Shown: positions 9,065 to 19,216, counted from the first letter of the stretch. The stretch is 46,256 nucleotides of DNA from Acidobacteriota bacterium (GCA_021813555.1 JAKAKG010000116.1:1-46256), one strand, 5' to 3'. Translations and numbers: made by a program. Notes: a model not told the origin generated them from the sequence alone.

Positions 9065-11644
9065 TCACGTGCGGCGCGGCGCCGGCCGCGGCTGCGTGGT
9101 GACGGCCGCCCCCTCCGCACCCTCCGCCAGAAACCCGTAGTTGCCTTCCACGAACTGCTTCACGTACCACTTCATGGCGTGTTCGCCCCCCATGTACATG
9201 TCGAGCTGGCCCGCCGACGCCAGGAGGCGGCCCACGATGTCGAGCTTGGCCTCCGTTTCCTGCGCCGATCCTTTCTTGAACCAGGCGTTCACGATGTCGC
9301 CCCGGCGTTCGGCCTGAAATCCGTAGTGGCAGAGACATGCCTCGATGAAGCAGGCCCGCAGGATCCTTCGCGACCGGCTGGCCCCGCCTCCCGCGAAACG
9401 GAAGGAGATGTAGTTGTTGTTGGGCACGGCCGAGACGCAGGCATCCACGAGCGAGTAGTGGTAGGCGAGGCGGGAGTTGAGGTTCATGTATTCGTCCGCC
9501 ACGAGAAGGTAGCTCTTGTCGCCGAGGGGCCGCTGGGCCGAGTGGGACGAGAAGGAGCTGGCCATGACGGAGGCGATCCCCGCGAGGCTGGCGGCCATGT
9601 CCCGGTTCCAGCTCACGCCGGGATGGCTCGCGCCCCTCCAGAGGGCTTGAAAGGGCCGCGAGACGATGTGTTCGGGGCGAACGTCCGTGGATGAGGGATC
9701 GTCCATCACCAGCCCTCCGCCCAGGTCGAGGACGTGAAGGTTGACGGGAATCGGGGCCACCAGGCGCTTGGCACATCGCGGCCCCCGCTCCAGCTCCACG
9801 TCGTTCACCGCGAACATGGCCTCGATGGCCTTTTCGTGGCAGTAGCGCAGCACGTCGTGGGCCGATTTGCACCCCGAGGGGCGGAAGCTGAAGGCCGCCG
9901 GGTCCACGAGGTGCAGGGTGAGGAAGCGCCCGCTGATGGGGTCGGCGTCCCTCCGCGCATACCGATCGGGCAAGGCCACCTCCCCCTCCTTCCGGGGCCA
10001 GCGCAGTCCTTCGTACAGTCTGGGTTGGACCGCGTCCAGGCTCACGGCGTCATCGGGCTTGATCGTATCAAAGACGTCCTTCATCTGGAAGACGGAGGGG
10101 ACCTTGAACTCCCTCAGCAGGGCAGCGCCGTGTCCCGTCACGTTTCCCCCCTCGGCCACGAGGCCCACGATGCGGGGGAAGACCTTCACGATCTCGGGCG
10201 AAGGGCGGCGCATGACCAGCAGCGCCCCTTGGGGCGTTTTGCTTAGATCCTGCACGTCTTCCACGAGGAAGGCACGCCCCGAGGCCCGTCCCGGATAGAC
10301 GGTCTGGCCGCCGGCGAGAAGCGGTGCCCCCCGGGTCCGCACCTTCTGGCGCGCCTTGGGGTCGGCCAGGGACAGGGGCCGGGTCTGGACGATCCAGAGG
10401 TTGCCCTCCTCGTCCAGGAGCCACTCCACGTCCTGGGGCGCGTTGAAGTGGGCCTCCAGGTGCACGGCCCACTCGGCGAGAACTTGGAGGTCCTCGGTCT
10501 GAAGGCTGGGGGCCGAGGCTTCGTCCGGGCTCGCCTGCTCCCGGGTCAGCCCCCCGCCGGGCATGGGGAGGAGGCGCCCTTCCTTGCGCGCGATCCGCCG
10601 TTCCATGACCGTGTGGCCGCCCCGCCTGGAAACCACGAAAAGGTCCGCCGCGGTCTGTCCGCTGGCTACGTCTAAGGCCAGCCCCCTGGTGGCCGCGATC
10701 CACGCCGAATCCTTCCCCGGATCGCCCGGGTCGCGGGTGTACATGATGCCTGAAGCCCGTGCCCGGAGGGTGGGCATGAAGAGGACGGCCATGGGGCTGT
10801 CCACTTCCATCCGCCCCGTGCTGACCCGGTACGACAGGGCGCGCGCGCTGAAGCGGCTGGCCACCACGCGCTTATACGCTTCCGTGACTCCCGCCGGGGC
10901 CACGTTGATGAGGCTCAGGAACTGGCCCGCGAAGGTGCCCGTCCCCCCTTCGCCCACGGCGCTCGAACGGACGGCCAGCCCCAGCCCCCCCGTCTCCAGC
11001 GCCGCGGCCCGCTCGCTCACGGCCACTTCCACCGCCCTGGGCAGGTCCGCCGCCATGACGAGGGCCGACAGCCGGGCCGAGGCCTCCTGGAAGCCCTGAA
11101 GCTCGTCCAAATCCAGGCCTTCCACGGTGTCCCTGATGTGCTTCCACAGGGGGACGCCGCAGAAGCGCCAGTAGGATTCCGTGGTGATGACGAACCCTTC
11201 GGGAACGGGGAGCCCGAGCCTGTTCTTGACCTCCCCCAAAGCCGCCGCCTTGCCTCCCGCCTCTGGCGCGGCTTCCGCGCCGATCTCGTGGAGCCAGACG
11301 GAGAGGCGCGGCGAGACCAGCGCCTGCCGCGCGGCGACGGAACCTTCCACGTCCCGGCGCTGGGAGGCGAGAGCCTTCCAGAGGACCGGCTGGCGCTCCC
11401 CCTCCAGCCGTTCCAGGGCGGCCACGGCCCCCTCGGCCTTGTCAAAGACGGCGGGCACGCGGTCCCCCAGCACGTCCGCCCTCGGAGGGGCATAGCGAAG
11501 ATCTTCCTGAAGCCCCGCCAGGAGTTCCAGGCAGTCGTTGTTGAGGGTGAGCAGCTCTTTGAAGCTGCCGTACTTCTCCCGGACTCTCGTTTCGGCGGGA
11601 GCCGCCGCGGCAGGCTCCTTCCCTTTGCGCCACCATGCACTCAT
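9065..11644 (-). CDS. PEP-synthase-like phosphotransferase: PPDK_N ATP-grasp + phospho-His swivel + unassigned C-terminal domain
   Basis: GGKAAALGEVKNRLGLPVPEGFVITTESYWRF, AVRSSAVGEGGTGTFAGQFLS, FNAPQDVEWLLDEEGNLWIVQTRPL, GGNVTGHGAALLREFKVPSV; no recognisable PEP/pyruvate TIM barrel. Confidence 0.8.
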   Translation of the reverse strand: MSAWWRKGKEPAAAAPAETRVREKYGSFKELLTLNNDCLELLAGLQEDLRYAPPRADVLGDRVPAVFDKAEGAVAALERLEGERQPVLWKALASQRRDVEGSVAARQALVSPRLSVWLHEIGAEAAPEAGGKAAALGEVKNRLGLPVPEGFVITTESYWRFCGVPLWKHIRDTVEGLDLDELQGFQEASARLSALVMAADLPRAVEVAVSERAAALETGGLGLAVRSSAVGEGGTGTFAGQFLSLINVAPAGVTEAYKRVVASRFSARALSYRVSTGRMEVDSPMAVLFMPTLRARASGIMYTRDPGDPGKDSAWIAATRGLALDVASGQTAADLFVVSRRGGHTVMERRIARKEGRLLPMPGGGLTREQASPDEASAPSLQTEDLQVLAEWAVHLEAHFNAPQDVEWLLDEEGNLWIVQTRPLSLADPKARQKVRTRGAPLLAGGQTVYPGRASGRAFLVEDVQDLSKTPQGALLVMRRPSPEIVKVFPRIVGLVAEGGNVTGHGAALLREFKVPSVFQMKDVFDTIKPDDAVSLDAVQPRLYEGLRWPRKEGEVALPDRYARRDADPISGRFLTLHLVDPAAFSFRPSGCKSAHDVLRYCHEKAIEAMFAVNDVELERGPRCAKRLVAPIPVNLHVLDLGGGLVMDDPSSTDVRPEHIVSRPFQALWRGASHPGVSWNRDMAASLAGIASVMASSFSSHSAQRPLGDKSYLLVADEYMNLNSRLAYHYSLVDACVSAVPNNNYISFRFAGGGASRSRRILRACFIEACLCHYGFQAERRGDIVNAWFKKGSAQETEAKLDIVGRLLASAGQLDMYMGGEHAMKWYVKQFVEGNYGFLAEGAEGAAVTTQPRPAPRRT

Positions 11645-11772
11645 GGCCTAACTGTCCCACGTCCCGGTCCTGAGCGCCAGCGCGCGGGCGTGGTGGACCC
11701 AGGGCCCGTTCCGCGGACGTGCGCGGGAGACCGAGGGGCGGAGCGGAGGGCGGAGGACACGGCGGCCCGTCA

Positions 11773-12570
11773 TCAGTGGCCCGCCAGATTCCTCTTGCCG
11801 AACCTGGCCATGATGAAGTCGATGCCGAAGCCGGCCACCATGGCGATGAGAACGCACAGCATCCCGTAAAGGTAGACCCGGTTCTTGGCAAGGGCGGCGA
11901 TTTTTTCGGGGAGGCCCGTCTCCCGCACCTCCAGCCGGGCCGTCGTTTTCGTGGCCACGAGGCCGTCCCGGCACTCGTAGGCGGTGACGTCGTAGAGGGC
12001 CGGGGGCGCCTTCCTGGACCAGGGGAGGTCCAGGACGAAGGGGACGCCGCCGGGGCCGGGAGTTCCGAGCTTCACGGCACCCTCCACCTCTTTGTAGAAC
12101 CCTTGCTGGCTTTTGAGGGAGAGGTAGTTGTCGCGGATCGTCTCCTGATCCATGGCCTTGGGCTCCACGAGCATCTGGGCCTTGATGGCGGCGTCGTCGA
12201 GCTGGTCCTGGCTGAGGGATTCGCGGGTGAGCATGTCCTTCACGGGGCCGCTCGAGTAGCGCAGGAAGAGGGAGGGAACGCCCGAGATCGAGACGTGCCC
12301 CACGTTGACCCAGACGGGACCGAAGCGCCCCTTCTTGTTGAAGGCCTCCGCCGCCTCGGGCCCGCGGACCACCACCAGGACCTGGGCCCCCGGGGCCACG
12401 GTCCCTTCCACCTTCAGGCTCGCCCCGCCGTAGAGTGCCCCCATGTCCACCACGGCCGGTGTCACGCTGAGGCCCGGCGAGCCGCCCTGGACCGAAGCCA
12501 CCGCCAGGGGAACCATGGCCGAGGAGATCAACAGGCCCGCCACCATCAGTATCCACGTTCGGCGTCGCAT
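11773..12570 (-). CDS. TIGR02186-like transmembrane protein (TauE-associated)
   Basis: MRRRTWILMVAGLLISS signal/TM, SLFLRYSSGPVKDMLTRE, LPEKIAALAKNRVYLYGMLCVLIAMVAGFGIDFIMARFG C-terminal TM. Start set at 12570; the longer 854-aa track ORF is an out-of-frame extension. Confidence 0.6.
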   Translation of the reverse strand: MRRRTWILMVAGLLISSAMVPLAVASVQGGSPGLSVTPAVVDMGALYGGASLKVEGTVAPGAQVLVVVRGPEAAEAFNKKGRFGPVWVNVGHVSISGVPSLFLRYSSGPVKDMLTRESLSQDQLDDAAIKAQMLVEPKAMDQETIRDNYLSLKSQQGFYKEVEGAVKLGTPGPGGVPFVLDLPWSRKAPPALYDVTAYECRDGLVATKTTARLEVRETGLPEKIAALAKNRVYLYGMLCVLIAMVAGFGIDFIMARFGKRNLAGH

Positions 12571-12572
12571 GG

Positions 12573-13487
12573 TCAGTGCCCCTTCGCGTAAGAGAGCAGG
12601 CTGGAGGGCGTGAGCACCAGCCCGACGGCCATTTTCACCATCACCAGCAGCACGATGGAGGCCAGGAGGATCTTGAGCTGGTCGCCCCGCAGGCGCTTGC
12701 CCGCCCGGGCCCCGATCTGGGCGCCGATGGTGGAGCCCACCATGAGCAGGATGGCCAGAACGATGTCCACCGTGTGGTTGGTGACGGCCTGCATAAAGGT
12801 CACCCCGGCGCAGGTGAAGAGGATCTGGAAGAGGTCCGTGCCCACCGCCACGTGCATGGGCATCCTCAGGAGGTAGACCATCATGGGCACCATGATGAAC
12901 CCGCCGCCCACGCCCATGATGGCGGCCAGGATACCCACGAGGGTGCACAGCAGGAAGGGCACGAAGACCGAGTGCTGGACGCCCGACCGGGGGAAGCTCA
13001 TCTGGAGGGGCAGCTTGGCCAGAAGGCTCCCCCTTTTGGCCGAAGAATGGGGCTTCCCCGTCATGGTGCCTCGCCGAAGGCTCTGGAGGCTCTCCACGAA
13101 CATGTAGCTGCCGATGCTGCCCAGCACCACGATGTAGGTCACCACGATGACGAAGTCGGCGTTCCCCAGGCTGCGGAGGATCTTGATGATCTGGACGCCG
13201 ATGGCGGCGCCCACGAGTCCGCCCACGAGGAGGATGCTGCCGAGCTTGAGATCCACGTTCCCGAGCCGGAAGTGGGCCGCGGCCCCGGAGGCGGAGGCCC
13301 CCACGATCTGGCAGGAATCGGAGGCGGCGGCCACGGTGGGCGGGATGCCCACCATCATGAGGATGGGCGTGAGGAGAAACCCTCCGCCTACGCCGAAGAG
13401 GCCCGAAAGAAACCCCACGAGGGCCCCCACGCCCACGAGGAGAAAGAGGTCGATACTTACACCCGCGACTGGAAGAAAGATCGTCAT
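12573..13487 (-). CDS. TauE/SafE-family permease
   Basis: VGVGALVGFLSGLFGVGGGFLLTPILMMVGIPPTVAAASDSCQIVG and IMGVGGGFIMVPMMVYLLRMPMHVAVGTDLFQ repeats. Confidence 0.9.
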   Translation of the reverse strand: MTIFLPVAGVSIDLFLLVGVGALVGFLSGLFGVGGGFLLTPILMMVGIPPTVAAASDSCQIVGASASGAAAHFRLGNVDLKLGSILLVGGLVGAAIGVQIIKILRSLGNADFVIVVTYIVVLGSIGSYMFVESLQSLRRGTMTGKPHSSAKRGSLLAKLPLQMSFPRSGVQHSVFVPFLLCTLVGILAAIMGVGGGFIMVPMMVYLLRMPMHVAVGTDLFQILFTCAGVTFMQAVTNHTVDIVLAILLMVGSTIGAQIGARAGKRLRGDQLKILLASIVLLVMVKMAVGLVLTPSSLLSYAKGH

Positions 13488-13583
13488 GCCCCCCCCGAGA
13501 TCCTCTTAAAGAATCCACCCCTGGCCCTAGTCCCCCGCCGCCCGACGGCGGCGCGCCACCCGCCACGACGGTTGTATCTCCTC

Positions 13584-14393
13584 CTACAGGTCCGGCACCT
13601 GGACGAGCCCGTCCAAATCCACGGTCCGCCCCGCCGCGGCCTTTTCGGCGACGGTCCGCACGTCGTTCAACTGCGCCGCGCCCCGCACCTTCCCCTGGAT
13701 GGCCACGGTGCCGCCCTGGGCCGAGACGTCCAGCTCCAGGTCCGCGGTGGACGGACTGCACACGAGATTGGCCCTCACCTTGCTGGCAACCGCCAGGTCC
13801 TCCATGGCGGCCATGGACTGGGGCGTCTCCTGGAAGCAGGTCTGCCCGGCCATGGCCACGATCGTTTCGCACGCGTCCCGGATGTCCATGGACTCCAGGT
13901 TGAGCACCACGTCGTACAGGGTCGGATCGCCCCAGTTGACACCGTAGAGGTACTGGCTCCACTTGGCCCGGTCCTGGTCCACCCTCGCGATGTAGGCGAA
14001 CGCTTCGCTGCGGCTCACCTTGAGCGTGTCCTGGATGGCCCTCGCCCGCAGGTCCACGGGGGCGATGATGCGCGCCCGCAGAACGTGGCTGACCCCCCGA
14101 AGGAGCAGGTGGCCCGCGTTGCCGTGGTAGACCGCCTTGCCCGCCCGCACTTCTTCGGTGAGGGCGGCTTGGATCAGGGTCAGGTAGATGTACTTGCTGT
14201 GCCTGAACCGGTCCCAGAAGGAGGGAGGCTTTTCGAGCGCGTTGCGGAGCTTCTCCTGGGAGGCGCCGTACACGGCGCCCCGCTCCACGATCACGTCCCG
14301 GTCGATGCAGCGGTAGCCCAGCCGCTCGGCGAGGCACTCCGCCAGGCGCTTGCCCCCCGTGAAGGAACCCCTCGAGATGGTGACGACGGCCAT
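13584..14393 (-). CDS. Cytidylate kinase-like family protein with BON-like C-terminus
   Basis: MAVVTISRGSFTGGKRLAECLAERLGYRCIDRDVI; YHGNAGHLLLRGVSHVLRAR; YLYGVNWGDPTLYDVVLNLES. Start at internal Met of ORF 13584..14681. Confidence 0.75.
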   Translation of the reverse strand: MAVVTISRGSFTGGKRLAECLAERLGYRCIDRDVIVERGAVYGASQEKLRNALEKPPSFWDRFRHSKYIYLTLIQAALTEEVRAGKAVYHGNAGHLLLRGVSHVLRARIIAPVDLRARAIQDTLKVSRSEAFAYIARVDQDRAKWSQYLYGVNWGDPTLYDVVLNLESMDIRDACETIVAMAGQTCFQETPQSMAAMEDLAVASKVRANLVCSPSTADLELDVSAQGGTVAIQGKVRGAAQLNDVRTVAEKAAAGRTVDLDGLVQVPDL

Positions 14394-14475
14394 CGGATTT
14401 CCCCCTCGCTCTGGTACAATCCCCGTGTCAGGCGCGGACGGCCGCCGCGCGTGCCCACTGAGGGAGGCTGCCCGC

Positions 14476-15882
14476 ATGGAGAACGATACCCCCGTCGCCG
14501 TCCCCCGGCTCGTCATCGCCGGCATCTCGGGGGACTCCGGCAAGACCCTCGTGTCCCTGGGCCTGGCCGCCCTCGCGCGCCGCGAAGGACGGGCCGTGGC
14601 GGCCTTCAAGAAGGGCCCGGATTTCATCGACGCGGCGTGGCTCTCGTGGGCCAGCGGCCGGCCCGCGAGGCACCTGGACACCTATCTCATGGGCGTTTCG
14701 GGGGCCCGCGACGCTTTCCTGATGCACGCCCTGCCGGGCGGCTTCAACCTCGTGGAGGGCAACCGGGGCCTCTACGACGGCATGGACGCCTCGGGAACCC
14801 ACAGCACGGCCGTTCTCGCCAAAACGCTGGGCGCGCCCGTGGTCCTCGTCCTCAACGCCACCAAAATGACCCGCACCGCCGCGGCCCTGGTTCTGGGGTG
14901 CCAGCACCTCGACCCCGAGGTGCCGCTTCGCGGCGTGATCCTCAACCGCGTGGCCGGCAAGCGGCACGAGAAGGTTCTGAGGGAGTCCATCGAGGGAACC
15001 TGCAAAATCCCCGTGCTGGGGGCCATCCCCAAGCTCCCCGGCGACACCCTCCTTCCGGGCCGCCACCTGGGCCTCTTCACGCCCCAGGAGCACCCGCAGA
15101 TGGAGGGCCTGAGCGATTCCCTGGCACGGATCAGCGCCAGCTACCTCGATGTGCAGGGCCTGATGGATCTGGCCGCGTCGGCCCCGACCCTCCTCCAACC
15201 GCGTCCTCAGGCTCGAATCGAAACGGGCTTCGGTCCTACCATCGGGGTCCTTCGGGATTCGGCCTTCACCTTCTACTACCCAGACAACCTGGAGGCCTTG
15301 GAACGCGAGGGCGCTCGCCTCGTCCCCGTTTCGCCCCTCTCCGGCGAACCTTTCCCGCGGAACTTGGACGCCGTCTACGCCGGCGGCGGGTTCCCGGAAA
15401 CGCACGGCGCCCGGCTCGCTGAAAACCGTCCGTGGCTGGACGCGCTCGCCGCCGCGGCCCGCGACGGTATGCCCGTGTACGCCGAGTGCGGCGGCCTCAT
15501 GCTGCTTTGCAGGGCCATCGTTTGGAAGGGTGAGCGGTTTCCCCTGGCGGGGCTCCTGCCGCTGGAGGTGGAGGTCCTGCCCGCCCCCCAAGGCCACGGG
15601 TACACGGAGCTCGAGGTGGACGAAGGGAACCCCTTCTTCCCCGTGGGGACGCGCCTGCGCGGCCACGAATTCCACTATTCGAGGATCGTGGATGGTCCCG
15701 GGCGGCCGGCCACGGCCTGCCGCGTCACGAGGGGCGCCGGCTGTTTCTCCGGCCGGGATGCCATCGTCCAAGACCGAACCTGGGCCAGCTACACCCATCT
15801 GCACGCCCTCGCGTCTCCGGAGTGGGCTCCCTCGTTGGCCGCGCTGGCCAGGCTCTACCGGGGAGAGAAAGGCGGGAGGTAG
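14476..15882 (+). CDS. dsrN: CbiA/CobB-family glutamine amidotransferase; candidate DsrN siroheme amidase
   Basis: RLVIAGISGDSGKTLVSLGLAAL P-loop, FKKGPDFIDAAWLSWASGRPARHLDTYLM, GGGFPETHGARLAENRPWLDAL, YAECGGLMLL triad Cys, GHEFHYSRI. No other cobalamin genes in the window; adjacent to the dsr/sat island. Confidence 0.75.
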   Translation: MENDTPVAVPRLVIAGISGDSGKTLVSLGLAALARREGRAVAAFKKGPDFIDAAWLSWASGRPARHLDTYLMGVSGARDAFLMHALPGGFNLVEGNRGLYDGMDASGTHSTAVLAKTLGAPVVLVLNATKMTRTAAALVLGCQHLDPEVPLRGVILNRVAGKRHEKVLRESIEGTCKIPVLGAIPKLPGDTLLPGRHLGLFTPQEHPQMEGLSDSLARISASYLDVQGLMDLAASAPTLLQPRPQARIETGFGPTIGVLRDSAFTFYYPDNLEALEREGARLVPVSPLSGEPFPRNLDAVYAGGGFPETHGARLAENRPWLDALAAAARDGMPVYAECGGLMLLCRAIVWKGERFPLAGLLPLEVEVLPAPQGHGYTELEVDEGNPFFPVGTRLRGHEFHYSRIVDGPGRPATACRVTRGAGCFSGRDAIVQDRTWASYTHLHALASPEWAPSLAALARLYRGEKGGR

Positions 15883-15914
15883 GCGGCCCGGGAACCCGAG
15901 GTCCCGAACCGCCT
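15881..15914. terminator. Putative bidirectional hairpin between convergent dsrN-like and sat genes
   Basis: AGGCGG-cc-CGGGA-acccgagg-TCCCG-aa-CCGCCT: two nested perfect stems with a symmetric 2/2 internal loop in the convergent intergenic gap. Confidence 0.5.
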
Positions 15915-15938
15915 TGCCGTCCCGCCCGTTCATGCGCC

Positions 15939-17207
15939 TTACTTCTTCTTGACGTCGCCCGTGGCCGCGCCGTGGAGCTTCACTTCCACCTTGTTTTCGA
16001 GGTGGTCGTAGTACTCCTTGAGGACGGCGATGACCTCAGGCTTGGAGAACTCCTTCGGGACGGGCTTGCCTTCGCTCATGAGCTTGCGCAGCAGGGTGCC
16101 GGAGAGGAGCAGCCTGGCGCCGCCCTTGTAGTTGCCCTCGTCGTCGATGACGGCCTTGCTCTCGTGCGGGCAGGTCTTCATGGAGGCCATGGTGCCGCAC
16201 TCGTAGCAGTAGAAGGTCCAGTCCATGCAGAGGGGCTTGAGCTGAAGGGCGTCGGGGGGGATTTCCAGGAAGATCTTCTGGGCGTCGAAGGGGCCGTAGT
16301 AATCGCCCACGCCGGCGTGGTCGCGGCCCACGATGAGGTGCGAGCAGCCGTAGTTCTGGCGGAAGACGGCGTGGAGCAGAGCCTCGCGGGGCCCGGCGTA
16401 CCGCATGTCGAGGGGGTACCCGGCCATGGCCACGCGCTCCTTGCGGAAGTACTTGTTGACCAGGGCGTCGATGGCCTTCACGCGCACGTCGGCCGGTATG
16501 TCGCCGGGCTTGAGCTTGCCCACGAGCTGGTGGATGTAGACGCCGTCGCAGACCTCGATGGCGATCCAGGCCAGGTAGGCGTGGGAGCCGTGCATGGGGT
16601 TGCGGAGCTGGAGGGCGGCCACCGTGTTCCAGCCGCGCTCCTCGAACATCTTGCGGGACTCGGCGGGGCGCTGGTAGAGGCCCTTGAACTGCTCGGGGAA
16701 GTAAGACTCGGAGAGTACCTTGACGGGGCCCGCCAGGTTCACGTCGGCCTGCTCCATGACCATCTTCACGCCCGGGTGAGCCATGTCGGTGGTCTTGAAG
16801 ACCTGCTGGCACTCGTGGGCCTTGTCGATGGCGTACTTCTCGGTCACCTTCATGGTGGCCATGAGCGTGTTGGTCTCCGTGTCCCAAAGCGCCACTTCCT
16901 CGTTGAGCTTGATGGAGTCGGCGAGGGCCTTCTCGGCGGAGAGGGTGATGGGGATGGGCCAGAAGAGCCCGTTCTTGGAGGGCATCTTGTACTCCTCGCA
17001 GACGCCTTTCCAATCGGCGTAGCCCATGAATCCGTCCAGGGGCGTGAATCCGCCGATGCCCATCATGATGAGGTCGCCGGTTTCGCGGCTGGTGATGGGG
17101 ACCTTCTTCAGGCCTTGGGCCTTCTTGATCTCTTCCTCGAGTGCCTTGCCTTCAAGCAAGAGGCACTTGAGTTCTTTGCTGCCATGCGGGGGGACCAGCT
17201 TGCTCAT
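15939..17207 (-). CDS. sat: Sulfate adenylyltransferase (ATP sulfurylase)
   Basis: [67 protein letters not shown]. Confidence 0.95.
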   Translation of the reverse strand: MSKLVPPHGSKELKCLLLEGKALEEEIKKAQGLKKVPITSRETGDLIMMGIGGFTPLDGFMGYADWKGVCEEYKMPSKNGLFWPIPITLSAEKALADSIKLNEEVALWDTETNTLMATMKVTEKYAIDKAHECQQVFKTTDMAHPGVKMVMEQADVNLAGPVKVLSESYFPEQFKGLYQRPAESRKMFEERGWNTVAALQLRNPMHGSHAYLAWIAIEVCDGVYIHQLVGKLKPGDIPADVRVKAIDALVNKYFRKERVAMAGYPLDMRYAGPREALLHAVFRQNYGCSHLIVGRDHAGVGDYYGPFDAQKIFLEIPPDALQLKPLCMDWTFYCYECGTMASMKTCPHESKAVIDDEGNYKGGARLLLSGTLLRKLMSEGKPVPKEFSKPEVIAVLKEYYDHLENKVEVKLHGAATGDVKKK

Positions 17208-17277
17208 GGACGACCTCCTTAAATTGGGTTTCCGAAAACCACGCTTCCGATGTGCTTCTTCGTCAAGGTTAGGTACC

Positions 17278-18450
17278 CTACTCGGCCAGGCGCTCCCGAA
17301 CCGATAACGCGATCTTGTAAAACACCGTGATCATGAGGAGGCCGATGGCCCAGATGGCCACCACGATGGCCAGCTCCGGCGCCGTGGGCACGTACCTCGT
17401 GACCACGTTCAGGGGCGACGGCGTGAAGCCGCCGATGATCAGCCCGAGCCCCTTGTCGATCCAGAGCGACGCGAAGACCATGACGCACGTCACCGCGAGC
17501 ACCTTCTCGTTGCGCCGGTAGCGCGGCACCAGCAGGAGGAAAATGGATGCCGCCGCGAGGATCATGGACGTCCACATCCAGGGCACGAGGGGCGCCTGTC
17601 CCTGCAGGCCCACGAAGAGGAACTTGAAGTGCTCCATGTGCTCGGGGATCTGGCTGTAGAAGACCGTGAAGATCTCCATCAGGACGAAGAAGATGTTCAC
17701 GATCATGGCGTAGGTCACGATGACCGCGAGCTTCTGGATGGGCTCGGAGCCCACGTCGAACTTGGTGAGCTTGCGGATGATCATGCACAGCAGGATCAGG
17801 AGGGCGGGGCCCGCCGCGAAGGCCGAAGCCAGGAAGCGGGGCGCCAGGATGGCCGTGAGCCAGAAGGACCTGCCCGGAAGGCCGTTGTACAAGAACGCCG
17901 TGACGGTGTGGATGGACACGGCCCACGGTATGGACAGGATGATGATGGGCTTGATCCAGTGCGGCGGAGGCACTTCCTTCCGCTCCGAGCTCAGCGTCAC
18001 GTAGGCGATGAGGGCGTTGAGGACCAGGTAGCCCGAGAGGGAGATCATGTCCCAGAACATCATGGAACCGGGCGTGGGATGGAGCATCACGTTGAGGATG
18101 CGCATGGGCTGCCCCATGTCCACGAAGATGAAGAGCATGCACATGGTGACCGCTGAGATGGCCAGGAACTCGCCCAGGATGGTGAGCTTCCCGAAGGCCT
18201 TGTAGTTGTGCAGGTAGTAGGGAAGCACCACCATGACCGCCGAAGCCGCCACCCCCACGAAGAAGGTGAACTGGGCGATGTACATGCCCCAGGTCACGTT
18301 CCGGCTCAGGCCCGTGATGCCCAACCCTTCGGTGAGCTGGAGGAGGTAGCAGAGGAACCCCACCAGGATGACCGCGGAGAGGGCGCCGATCCAGGCCCAA
18401 TATCGCTTGCCCCCGACGACCGCTTTCTCGAACATGAACATGGGCCGCAC
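17278..18450 (-). CDS. dsrP: DsrP, NrfD-family integral membrane subunit of DsrMKJOP
   Basis: 390 aa polytopic NrfD-like ([58 protein letters not shown]); next to DsrO. Confidence 0.92.
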   Translation of the reverse strand: MRPMFMFEKAVVGGKRYWAWIGALSAVILVGFLCYLLQLTEGLGITGLSRNVTWGMYIAQFTFFVGVAASAVMVVLPYYLHNYKAFGKLTILGEFLAISAVTMCMLFIFVDMGQPMRILNVMLHPTPGSMMFWDMISLSGYLVLNALIAYVTLSSERKEVPPPHWIKPIIILSIPWAVSIHTVTAFLYNGLPGRSFWLTAILAPRFLASAFAAGPALLILLCMIIRKLTKFDVGSEPIQKLAVIVTYAMIVNIFFVLMEIFTVFYSQIPEHMEHFKFLFVGLQGQAPLVPWMWTSMILAAASIFLLLVPRYRRNEKVLAVTCVMVFASLWIDKGLGLIIGGFTPSPLNVVTRYVPTAPELAIVVAIWAIGLLMITVFYKIALSVRERLAE

Positions 18451-18451
18451 C

Positions 18452-19216
18452 TCACACTATGTAATAGATCTCGGGTTGGGTGCCCAGTTCGGGCTTGCGC
18501 CGGATGGTGAAGTGCTCCCTCAGGAGGGACCGCACCTCCGACGCCGGGTCGTCCAGATTGCCGAAGACGAGGGCCTTCTCGGGGCAGGCCTCCACGCACG
18601 CGGGCTGCTCGCCCTTGGCCAGGCGCTCCTCGCAGAAGGTGCACTTCTCCACCACGCCCTTGGTGCGCGTGGGGAACTCGGGATCCAGGGCCGGAATCCG
18701 CGGGCGCGGGTCGAGCCAGTTGAAGCTCCTGGACCCGTAGGGGCAGGCCGCCATGCAGTACCGGCATCCGATGCACCGGTGCCAGTCCATCATGACGATG
18801 CCGTCCTCCCGCTTCCACGTGGCCTTGGTGGGGCAGACGCGCACGCACGGCGGATTGTCGCAGTGGTTGCAGAAGACCAGCACGGGCTTGTCCTTGAGGG
18901 CCTCGGCCGTGTAGGGATTCTCCTCGCCCGTGAAGGCGTTCTCGAAGGGCTCCTTCCAGATCCACTTCACCTCGTGGTCCTTGTCCTTGAACAGGGGCAC
19001 GTTGTGGACCTTGTCGCAGGCGCCGATGCAATCCTTGCAGCCCTCTTTCCTCAGACAGCGCTGCGGATCAATCACCATGGCCCAGCGGGTGGCGGCGCCC
19101 GCCGCGGGGGCGGCCTCCTCCCCGGCCTTCGCGAGGGCGCCGATGGTGGACTTCCCCGCGAGTGCCACCGCCGAGAGTCCGGCGACGCCAAGGAATGTTC
19201 GTCTGTGGATGGTCAT
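18452..19216 (-). CDS. dsrO: DsrO, Tat-exported periplasmic ferredoxin-like subunit
   Basis: HRRTFLGVAGLSAVALAG Tat signal; CxxC Fe-S motifs (CRYCMAACPYG, CTFCEERLAKGEQPACVEACPEKAL). Confidence 0.93.
   Translation of the reverse strand: MTIHRRTFLGVAGLSAVALAGKSTIGALAKAGEEAAPAAGAATRWAMVIDPQRCLRKEGCKDCIGACDKVHNVPLFKDKDHEVKWIWKEPFENAFTGEENPYTAEALKDKPVLVFCNHCDNPPCVRVCPTKATWKREDGIVMMDWHRCIGCRYCMAACPYGSRSFNWLDPRPRIPALDPEFPTRTKGVVEKCTFCEERLAKGEQPACVEACPEKALVFGNLDDPASEVRSLLREHFTIRRKPELGTQPEIYYIV

Noticed and set aside
12571-14337. N-terminal half of the 854-aa ORF 11773..14337
   Set aside because: Only the last 265 codons (11773..12570) give a protein-like sequence; the rest is a shadow frame of TauE and the kinase-like gene.
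12576-15422. 948-aa plus-strand ORF
   Set aside because: Overlaps TauE, a cytidylate-kinase-like gene and part of dsrN-like; low-complexity His/Gly/Pro/Arg-rich translation typical of shadow frames in high-GC DNA.
14476-15882. Cobalamin biosynthesis cluster
   Set aside because: Only one CbiA-like gene is present; context fits DsrN better.
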